This document shows positions 31,680-38,156 of a stretch of DNA of 38,156 bases, piece after piece; within the stretch, counting starts at the first letter, position 1; every line of letters starts with the position of its first letter. The position numbers were made by a program, and so were the translations under genes. The stretch covers positions 1-38,156 of the forward strand of contig VGRB01000005.1 of NCBI GenBank assembly GCA_016875475.1, given 5' to 3'. Origin of the DNA: Deltaproteobacteria bacterium (lineage in GTDB: Bacteria; Myxococcota_A; UBA9042; DTJE01). Under the pieces are notes generated by a model that worked only from the letters and a program-made list of their open reading frames with translations, searched no databases and was not told the origin of the DNA.

Positions 31680-33541
31680 ACCCGATTTCGCCCGGCGACC
31701 CAGAAACCCGCAGCCCCGACGGGGTGGCCGACAACGTCGCGCGCCTGAAGGATCTGTTCTCCGAAGCGTTCACCGAGGGCCGCATCGACTTCGACGTGCT
31801 GCGCCAGCTCCTGGGCGCCGCCGTGGACGAGAGGGAGGAGAAGTACGGGCTCAACTGGCACGGCAAGCGGCGCGCCCGCCAGCTCGCGCTGACGCCTTCG
31901 ACCGGCACCCTGCGCCCGTGTCCCGGCGAGAGCGTGGACTGGGACACCACGCAGAACCTCGTGATCGAGGGCGACAACCTCGAGGTGCTGAAGCTCCTCC
32001 AGAAGTCGTACGCCGGGAAGGTGAAGCTCATCTACATCGACCCCCCGTACAACACCGGGAAGGACTTCGTCTATCCCGACGACTTCCGGGACAACATCGG
32101 CAACTACCTCGCGCTGACGGGGCAGGTTGACGGCTCGGGGAGGAAGCTCACGTCCAACACCGAGGCGTCCGGCCGCTTCCACACGGACTGGCTGAACATG
32201 ATGTACCCCCGGCTGAAGCTGGCGCGGACGCTGCTCCGGCAGGATGGGGTGGTCTTCGTGAGCATCGATGATGGGGAGTTGGCCAGCCTGCAAGCGATCA
32301 TGAACGAGGTCTTCGGGGAGGAGAACCGCTATTGCGTCGTCGCATGGCAGAAGAAGGACACGCCCTCGAACGATGCCCAGGGGGTTTCGACGACGCATGA
32401 GTACGTCGTCGCATACTCACGAGGTACGGAGTTCGTGCGTCGTCTGATCCCGCGAAGCGATGAGCAGCTCTCGGTCTACAAGAACCCCGACAACGACCCT
32501 CGCGGGGAGTGGACGCGCGGGGCACTGACACGCAAGGAGTATGTCGAGAAAGACTACTACCCCATCAGGAATCCAAGTGGGCGCGAAGTTCTTCCTCCCC
32601 CGGGGACGAGCTGGCGCGTGTCCCGCGCGACCCTCGATCGGCTGATCGCGGAAGACCGCCTCTGGTGGGGACGTGACGCTGACGGCGACATGCCGTTCGT
32701 GAAGAGATTCCTGTCCGAGGTCCAGGAGGGGGTCGTGCCGGTGTCCTGGTGGGGATACGAGTTCGCGGGGTCGAACAGAAACGCCAAGATGGAGATGCGC
32801 TCCCTGTTCGACGACCAGGCACCTTTCGACACCCCTAAGCCCACGAAGCTGATCGCCCGGATCTTGTCGATCGCCTCGACCGCCGACGACCTCGTCCTCG
32901 ACTTCTTCGCCGGCTCGGGCACGACCGGCCATGCGGTCATGGCGCAGAACGCCGCGGACGGCGGGAAGCGTCGCTTCATTCTCGTGCAACTACCCGAGCC
33001 GACGAGACAATCCGGCTACGCGACCATCGCCGACATCACCAAGGAACGCCTCCGGCGCGCGGGTCGCAAGGTCCGCGACGACAACCCCATGTTCTCCGGC
33101 GACCTCGGGTTCCGGGTCTTCAAGCTCGCCTCCTCCAACATCCGCGCGTGGGAGCCGGACCGGGCGCGGGAGGACGTGGTCCGGACGCTGGAGGACTCGA
33201 TCGACCACCTGAAGTCGGACCGGACGGAGCAGGACATCCTCTACGAGCTGCTCCTGAAGCTCGGCGTGGACCTGTGCGTGCCGATCGTGACCCGCTCCAT
33301 CGGGGGCATGGACGTGCACGCGGTCGGCGGGGGCGTGCTGATGGCGTGCCTCGCGACCCGCATCGGGCGGGAGGACGTGGAGGCGCTGGCGCTCGGCGTC
33401 GTGGCGTGGCACCGGGAGCTTGCGCCCGCGGGCGAGGTCTGCTGCGTGTTCCGCGACGCCGCGTTCGCGGACGACGTGGCGAAGACGAACCTCGCGGCGA
33501 TCCTGGATCAGCACGGGTTGAAGACCGTGCGGAGCCTGTAG
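31676..33541 (+). CDS. Type III DNA methyltransferase (Mod), locus 2
   Basis: This 621-residue beta-class adenine methyltransferase has DPPYNTGKDF (D122-Y125) before the AdoMet motif DFFAGSGTT (from 409). The N-terminal YGLNWHGKRRARQLA and WDTTQNLVIEGDNLEVLKLL strings are classic for type III Mod. Residues about 200-400 form the target-recognition domain, and their DNA is near 60% GC by hand count, against nearly 80% nearby. It starts at the ATG overlapping the DUF4391 stop. It should modify one strand of an asymmetric site and recruit the Res subunit encoded 1.1 kb downstream. Normally mod and res are adjacent; here a RhuM gene separates them. Confidence 0.93.
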   Translation: MNPISPGDPETRSPDGVADNVARLKDLFSEAFTEGRIDFDVLRQLLGAAVDEREEKYGLNWHGKRRARQLALTPSTGTLRPCPGESVDWDTTQNLVIEGDNLEVLKLLQKSYAGKVKLIYIDPPYNTGKDFVYPDDFRDNIGNYLALTGQVDGSGRKLTSNTEASGRFHTDWLNMMYPRLKLARTLLRQDGVVFVSIDDGELASLQAIMNEVFGEENRYCVVAWQKKDTPSNDAQGVSTTHEYVVAYSRGTEFVRRLIPRSDEQLSVYKNPDNDPRGEWTRGALTRKEYVEKDYYPIRNPSGREVLPPPGTSWRVSRATLDRLIAEDRLWWGRDADGDMPFVKRFLSEVQEGVVPVSWWGYEFAGSNRNAKMEMRSLFDDQAPFDTPKPTKLIARILSIASTADDLVLDFFAGSGTTGHAVMAQNAADGGKRRFILVQLPEPTRQSGYATIADITKERLRRAGRKVRDDNPMFSGDLGFRVFKLASSNIRAWEPDRAREDVVRTLEDSIDHLKSDRTEQDILYELLLKLGVDLCVPIVTRSIGGMDVHAVGGGVLMACLATRIGREDVEALALGVVAWHRELAPAGEVCCVFRDAAFADDVAKTNLAAILDQHGLKTVRSL

Positions 33542-33555
33542 CTCGGGGGGGACGG

Positions 33556-34594
33556 ATGGGGGACGGCAGGGAAGGCGGGACGGCGGGCACCGGGACCAAA
33601 GGGAGCGAGGCGACCGGCCGGTTCCTGGTCTATCGCGCCGAGGACGGCCGCACGCGCATCGACGTGCGGCTGGAAGACCGCACGGTCTGGCTCAGCCAGA
33701 AGCAGCTCACCGCGCTCTTCGGCAAGGCCAAGGGCACGGTCAGCGAGCACATCCGGCACGTCTTCGAGGACGGGGAGCTGGTCCGCGAGGCAACTGTTCG
33801 GCGTTTCCGAACAGTTCAAGTCGAGGGCGGTCGCGAGGTCGAGCGCGAGGTCGAGCACTACAACCTCGACGTGGTCCTGGCGGTCGGGTTCCGCGTGCGC
33901 AGCCCCGCGGGCGTGCGGTTCCGGCAGTGGGCCGCGGACAGGCTCAAGGAATACCTGGTCAAGGGCTTCGTGCTGGACGACGAGCGGCTGAAGGACCCGC
34001 GCGCCGGCGACTACTTCGACGAGCTGTCCCGGCGCATCCAGGACATCCGCACGAGCGAGCGGAGGTTCTACCAGAAGATCACGGACATCTACGCGACCAG
34101 CATCGACTACGACCCGGCCGACCCGCTGACCGCGCAGTTCTTCGCCACGGTCCAGAACAAGGTCCACTACGCAATCCACGGCCGGACCGCGGCGGAGGTG
34201 ATCCTGGACCGCGCGGACGCGGGGAAGCCGAACATGGGCCTGACCGCATGGCAGGGCGCGCGCATCCGGAAGTCGGACGTCGGCGTGGCGAAGAACTACC
34301 TCGCTGAGGACGAGCTTCGGGCGCTCAACAACCTCGTGGAGCAGTACCTTCGCGGAGGGACAGGCGGAGCGCCGCATCCCCATGACCATGCGGGACTGGA
34401 TCGAGAAGCTCCACGGCTTCCTGGCGCTCAACGACCGGGAGATCCCGGCGAACGCGGGCAGGGTCTCGGCCGAACTGGTCCGGGAGCACGCGGAGCGCGA
34501 GTTCGCCCGCTTCCGCGCCGCGGAGGACCGGGCGTTCGAGTCGGACTTCGACCGGGCGGTGAAGCAGTTGCCGCCGCGCAAGGACGGGCGGTGA
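33556..34594 (+). pseudogene. rhuM: RhuM-family protein gene, frameshifted near 34348
   Basis: From ATG 33556 the frame gives a clear RhuM (PF13310) protein: LEDRTVWLSQKQLTALFGKA (KilA-N-like DNA-binding start), HIRHVFEDGEL, HYNLDVVLAVGFRVRS and ALNNLVEQYL. At about 34348-34351 the conserved continuation FAEGQAERRIPMTMRDW switches to the +1 frame. A 2-nt loss (YLLFAEG-type original) explains this. The restored product is about 346 residues and ends ...AVKQLPPRKDGR at 34594. Without correction the ribosome reads about 80 unrelated residues and stops at 34626, oddly also after AVKQLPPRKDGR. It may be inactivated, recoded, or a sequencing error. RhuM proteins are linked to type I and III restriction loci; their role is unknown. 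Confidence 0.8.
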
Positions 34595-34654
34595 AGCAGT
34601 TGCCGCCGCGCAAGGACGGGCGATGAAGCGGTCGCAACCGCGCAGGAACGGGCG
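34559..34654 (+). repeat. Three 32-bp tandem units forming a stop-start ladder before res
   Basis: Units lie at 34559-34590, 34591-34622 and 34623-34654. The first two are identical over 32 bp; the third has diverged. Each begins GTGAAG or ATGAAG and encodes an 11-codon frame (VKQLPPRKDGR, VKQLPPRKDGR, MKRSQPRRNGR) whose TGA overlaps the start of the next unit. The last TGA overlaps the ATG of res (34655). AAGGA or AGGAA sits 6-7 nt before each next start, so every unit also supplies a ribosome site. The first unit is the 3' end of rhuM. Confidence 0.9.
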
Positions 34655-37636
34655 ATGAAGCTGCACTTCGAGCCGGACCTCGACTACCAGCTCCAGGCGA
34701 TCGAGGCGGTCTGCGACCTGTTCCGCGGGCAGGAGACGTGCCGCACCGAGTTCACCGTGACCTACGGCCGCGCGGCGGGGGCCGGAGGGGATCACCTCGC
34801 GGGCCTGGAGACCGGCCTCGGGATCGGGAACCGGCTGTGCCTGCTCGACGACGAGCTGCTCCGCAATCTGGACGACGTCCAGCTCCGCAACGGTCTCGAG
34901 CCGGCCGTGACGCTCGCCTCGCGCGACTTCACGGTCGAGATGGAGACCGGCACCGGCAAGACCTACGTGTACCTGCGCACGGTGTTCGAGCTGAACCGGC
35001 GGTTCGGGTTCACGAAGTTCGTCGTGGTGGTCCCGTCGGTCGCGATCAAGGAGGGCGTCTATCGCACGCTCGAGATCACGCAGGACCACTTCCGGAGCCT
35101 GTACGCGAACGTGCCGTTCGAGTACTTCCTCTACGACTCGACGAAGCTCGGCCAGGTCCGCAACTTCGCGACCAGCCCGCATCTCCAGGTCATGGTCGTG
35201 ACCGTCGGGGCCATCAACAAGAAGGACGTGAACAACCTCTACAAGGACCAGGAGAAGACGGGGGGCGAGCGGCCGATCGACCTGATCCGCGCGACGCGGC
35301 CGGTCGTGATCGTGGACGAGCCGCAGAGCGTGGATGGGGGGCTGTCGGGGGCCGGCCGGGACGCTCTCGGCAAGATGGACCCGCTTTGCACGCTGCGGTA
35401 CTCGGCGACGCACGTGGACAAGCACCACATGGTCTACCGTCTCGACGCGGTGGACGCGTACGAGCGGAGGCTGGTCAAGCAGATCGAGGTCGCGTCCGCC
35501 ACGGTCGAGGCCGGGCACAACAAGCCGTACGTGCGCCTGGTGTCCGTCGAGAACCGCAGGGGCGCGATCACGGCGCTCGTGGAGGTGGACGTCGCCGAGG
35601 TGCTCGGGGTCCGGCGCGTGGTCAAGACCGTCCAGGACGGCGAGCGCCTGAGGGACGTCACGAATCGCGAACTCTACGAGGACTGCCGCGTCGGCGAGAT
35701 CCGGGTCGAGAAGGGGAACGAGTACATGGAGCTTCGCGTGCCGGGCGGCGAGCACTTCCTGCGCCCGGGCGAGGCGTGGGGGGACGTGGACGCCACGGCG
35801 GTCCGGCGCGAGATGATCCGGCGCACGATCCGCGAGCACCTGGACAAGGAGAAGCGCCTGAGGCCGCTCGGCATCAAGGTGCTCTCGCTCTTCTTCATCG
35901 ACGCAGTCGACAAGTACCGGCGCTACGACGAGGACGGCCGGCCGGTCAAGGGCGAGTACGCGGTCGCGTTCGAGGAGGAGTACCGGCGGCTCGCGCGGCA
36001 CCCGGACTACCAGACGCTCTTCCACGAGGTGGACCTCGCGCGCGACGCGGCCGAGGTGCACGACGGCTACTTCTCGATCGACCGGAAGGGTCGCTGGCAG
36101 GACACGGACGAGTGCAACGAGTCCGGGCGCGAGGCCGCCCAGCGCGCCTACAACCTGATCATGAAGAGGAAGGAGGACCTGCTCTCGTTCGTAACACCGC
36201 TGAAGTTCATCTTCTCGCACTCGGCGCTGCGCGAGGGGTGGGACAACCCGAACGTGTTCCAGATCTGCTCGCTCCGCGACATCCGGACGGAGCTGGCGCG
36301 GCGGCAGACGCTCGGCCGCGGCCTGCGCCTGTGCGTGAACCAGGCCGGGGAGCGGCAGCGCGGGTTCGAGGTCAACACGCTGACCGTGATCGCGTCCGAG
36401 AGCTACCAGCAGTTCGCGGACAACCTCCAGAAGGAGATCGAGGCCGACACGGGCATCCGGTTCGGCGTGGTCGAGCCGCAGCAGTTCGCGGCGATCCCCG
36501 TCTCCTGCCCTGGCGGCGCCCGGAAGGCCCTGGGCTGGGAGGCGTCCAAGGCGCTGTGGGACCACCTGCGCGCGGCCGGTTACATCGACGGCAAGGGCAG
36601 GGTGCAGGACGCGCTCCGGCGCGCGCTCCGCGACGAGACGCTCGCGGTGCCCGAGGCGTACGCGCCGCAGCGAGTGGGCATCCGCGAGGTCTTGCGCAAG
36701 GTCGCGGGCCGGCTGGAGATCCGCGACGCCGGGGAGCGCCGGCCCGTGCGCCCGCGCGAGGCCGTACTCCACGGGTCCGACTTCAAGGCCCTCTGGGATC
36801 GCATCCGGGACCGGACCACATATCGCGTGCACTTCGATAACGAGCGGCTGGTCGGGGACTGCACGACCGCGCTCCGGGACGCGCCGCCAATCCCGAGGAC
36901 GCGGCTGCAGTGGCGCAAGGCCGACATCGCGATCGGCCCCGGGGGGGTCGAGGCGACGGAGCGCGCCGGGGCCGCAATCGTGGCCCTGGACGAGCCGGAC
37001 GTGGAGCTGCCGGACCTCCTGACCGACCTTCAGGACCGTACGGGGCTTACGCGGCGGACCCTGTTCCGGATCCTGACCTGGAGCGGGCGCCTGTCGGACT
37101 TCGCCCGGAACCCGCAGCGCTTCATCCAGGTCGCCGCGGAAGCGATCAACACCCGCAAGCGCCTCGCGCTCGTGGACGGGATCAAGTACCAGCGGGTCGG
37201 GGACGACGCGTTCTACGCGCAGGAACTGTTCGAGAAGGAGGAGCTGACCGGCTACCTCCGGAACATGATCGTGGACGCGAAGAAGTCGGTGTTCGACCAC
37301 GTGGTGTACGACTCCGGCACCGAGGCCGCGTTCGCGGACCAGATGGAGAAGAACGACGCGGTCAAGGTCTACGCGAAGCTGCCCGGGTGGTTCCGGGTCC
37401 CGACTCCGCTCGGCACGTACAACCCGGACTGGGCGGTGGTCGCCGAGACGGACGGCGCGGAGCGCCTGTTCCTTGTCGTCGAAACCAAGGGTGCGCTGCT
37501 GGCGGACGCGCTGCGGGAGACCGAGAAGGGGAAGATCGACTGCGGGCGCGCCCACTTCGCGGCGCTGGACGGGGTCCGCGAGAACCCCGTGCGCTACACG
37601 GTCGCGACCACCCTCGAAGACGCGCTGGCCACCTGA
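34655..37636 (+). CDS. Type III restriction enzyme, Res subunit
   Basis: This 993-residue helicase-nuclease has motif I METGTGKT (96-103), the type III-typical DEPQ box (221-224), RYSATH as motif III, and REGWDNPNVFQICSLRD with RQTLGRGLRL (from 550) as motifs V-VI. The C-terminal endonuclease is NPDWAVV (D925), then VVETKG (E943, K945). It uses ATP to move or switch on DNA after Mod finds its site and cuts when two unmodified sites meet. The ATG at 34655 overlaps the TGA of the last unit of the upstream 32-bp ladder, so its translation may depend on reinitiation. Length and motif spacing look intact. Confidence 0.95.
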   Translation: MKLHFEPDLDYQLQAIEAVCDLFRGQETCRTEFTVTYGRAAGAGGDHLAGLETGLGIGNRLCLLDDELLRNLDDVQLRNGLEPAVTLASRDFTVEMETGTGKTYVYLRTVFELNRRFGFTKFVVVVPSVAIKEGVYRTLEITQDHFRSLYANVPFEYFLYDSTKLGQVRNFATSPHLQVMVVTVGAINKKDVNNLYKDQEKTGGERPIDLIRATRPVVIVDEPQSVDGGLSGAGRDALGKMDPLCTLRYSATHVDKHHMVYRLDAVDAYERRLVKQIEVASATVEAGHNKPYVRLVSVENRRGAITALVEVDVAEVLGVRRVVKTVQDGERLRDVTNRELYEDCRVGEIRVEKGNEYMELRVPGGEHFLRPGEAWGDVDATAVRREMIRRTIREHLDKEKRLRPLGIKVLSLFFIDAVDKYRRYDEDGRPVKGEYAVAFEEEYRRLARHPDYQTLFHEVDLARDAAEVHDGYFSIDRKGRWQDTDECNESGREAAQRAYNLIMKRKEDLLSFVTPLKFIFSHSALREGWDNPNVFQICSLRDIRTELARRQTLGRGLRLCVNQAGERQRGFEVNTLTVIASESYQQFADNLQKEIEADTGIRFGVVEPQQFAAIPVSCPGGARKALGWEASKALWDHLRAAGYIDGKGRVQDALRRALRDETLAVPEAYAPQRVGIREVLRKVAGRLEIRDAGERRPVRPREAVLHGSDFKALWDRIRDRTTYRVHFDNERLVGDCTTALRDAPPIPRTRLQWRKADIAIGPGGVEATERAGAAIVALDEPDVELPDLLTDLQDRTGLTRRTLFRILTWSGRLSDFARNPQRFIQVAAEAINTRKRLALVDGIKYQRVGDDAFYAQELFEKEELTGYLRNMIVDAKKSVFDHVVYDSGTEAAFADQMEKNDAVKVYAKLPGWFRVPTPLGTYNPDWAVVAETDGAERLFLVVETKGALLADALRETEKGKIDCGRAHFAALDGVRENPVRYTVATTLEDALAT

Positions 37637-37657
37637 GGGCCGCACCCCCCGCGAGCG

Positions 37658-37666
37658 TGCTACCAT
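37658..37666 (+). promoter_or_regulatory. Extended -10 (TGCTACCAT) before galK
   Basis: TG-n-TACCAT lies 30 nt before the galK ATG in the 60-nt gap after res. No -35 or terminator is visible in this gap. Confidence 0.35.
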
Positions 37667-37696
37667 CCATCGCGGACCCGCGGAGCGACGGCGAGC

Positions 37697-38156
37697 ATGG
37701 CCGCGGAGCACGAGTTCAAGTCGGTCTTCGGACGCCCGGCGACGCACGTCGCGGACGCGGGGGGGCGCGTCAACCTGATCGGCGAGCACACGGACTACCA
37801 CGACGGGTTCGTGTTCCCGGCCGCGCTCGACCTTCGCACGCGCGTGGCCGCGGCGCCCCGCGACGACGGCGAGGTGCGCGTGTGGTCCGCGAACCTGCGT
37901 CGTTTCGCGGGCGGGGCGTTGACCGCGCTGTCGCCCCCGGACACCCTCGACTGGTCGGCCTACGTGCTCGGGCCGTTCTGGGCGCTCCGCGAGTCGGGTC
38001 GGCCGGTCCGCGGCGCGGACGTGTGGCTGCACGGCGAGGTCCCGCTCGGCGGCGGGCTGTCGTCGTCCGCCTCGATCGAGGTCGCGCTCGTGGGGGTCGC
38101 CGCGGCGATCGCGGGGGGGGAGATCGCGCCGATGGACGCGGCGATGGCGGCGAAGG
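37697..38156 (+). CDS. galK: Galactokinase, 5' part (runs off the window)
   Basis: The 153 visible residues start at ATG 37697. The galactokinase signature GGRVNLIGEHTDYHDGFVFP and the GHMP ATP-binding loop VPLGGGLSSSASIEVA are present. The usual APGR opening reads AGGR. The enzyme phosphorylates galactose at C1 in the Leloir pathway in the cytoplasm. It follows res by 60 nt with its own putative -10 and probably belongs functionally to the sugar genes at 21-27 kb rather than to the restriction locus. A G8 run (38113-38120) lies in its coding sequence. It was not listed in the ORF track because the frame is open at the right edge. Confidence 0.92.
   Translation, partial: MAAEHEFKSVFGRPATHVADAGGRVNLIGEHTDYHDGFVFPAALDLRTRVAAAPRDDGEVRVWSANLRRFAGGALTALSPPDTLDWSAYVLGPFWALRESGRPVRGADVWLHGEVPLGGGLSSSASIEVALVGVAAAIAGGEIAPMDAAMAAK

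Noticed and set aside
33148-33555. Upstream extension of the RhuM ORF in the track
   Set aside because: It overlaps the C-terminal part of mod in another frame; family similarity starts after ATG 33556.
34559-34654. CRISPR array
   Set aside because: The three units are directly adjacent with no spacers, and no cas gene is present.
34325-38032. 1235-codon minus-strand ORF opposite rhuM, res and galK
   Set aside because: Spans three well-supported plus-strand genes; low-complexity shadow typical of high-GC codon bias.
1-38156. Prophage or transposon
   Set aside because: No integrase, transposase, terminase, capsid or clear attachment repeats; RhuM alone is not evidence of a phage.

Overview
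The DNA is very GC-rich: nearly every real codon ends in G or C, G8-G9 runs are common, and start codons are ATG or GTG behind purine-rich ribosome binding sites. Three traits suggest a Gram-negative, Myxococcota/deltaproteobacteria-like chromosome: a Cys-rich von Willebrand/Kelch lipoprotein, lipobox-bearing exported enzymes, and an outer-membrane barrel next to a sodium symporter. That assignment is inference; no rRNA or other phylogenetic marker is present. I see no tRNA, CRISPR array, transposase or integrase.

Left defence block (1-12.9 kb). The window opens inside a BrxD/DUF2791-like ATPase followed by an Lhr-like helicase. A run of minus-strand accessory genes follows, some decayed: a hicB whose hicA partner survives only as a 3' remnant, an SMC/RecF-like AAA ATPase overlapping a truncated second gene, a DUF4160/DUF2442 pair, and a small Cys/His-rich ORF. 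Then comes a tightly overlapping plus-strand operon: beta-class adenine methyltransferase (959 aa), OLD-like ATPase with a TOPRIM-like tail (560 aa), and a BPTD_3080-type helicase-nuclease (1040 aa). This is type III-like restriction-modification with an extra ATPase.

Central block (13.0-27.5 kb). It holds an exported vWA/Cys-rich/Kelch lipoprotein (minus) divergent from an SNF2 helicase plus SWIM zinc-finger pair. A compact glycan operon follows: GH5 endoglycoceramidase-like lipoprotein, outer-membrane barrel, SSS-family symporter, two-TM small protein and a cupin. A hairpin region closes it.

Right defence block (27.6-37.6 kb). This is a second, expanded type III system: an SNF2 helicase with a PLD-like but apparently dead N-terminal domain, a DUF4391 protein, Mod, a frameshifted RhuM gene, and Res. 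Most junctions are 4-nt stop/start overlaps. Between rhuM and res lie three tandem 32-nt units, each carrying an AAGGA/AGGAA-type ribosome binding site and an 11-codon reading frame. Each frame's stop overlaps the next start, the last being the start of res. This 'ladder' is the most unusual structure in the window. The window ends in the 5' part of galK, which may belong functionally with the central sugar-uptake genes, the right defence block lying between them.

The two methyltransferases differ in sequence, and each has a central target-recognition segment with visibly lower GC than its flanks, as expected if specificity domains are exchanged.
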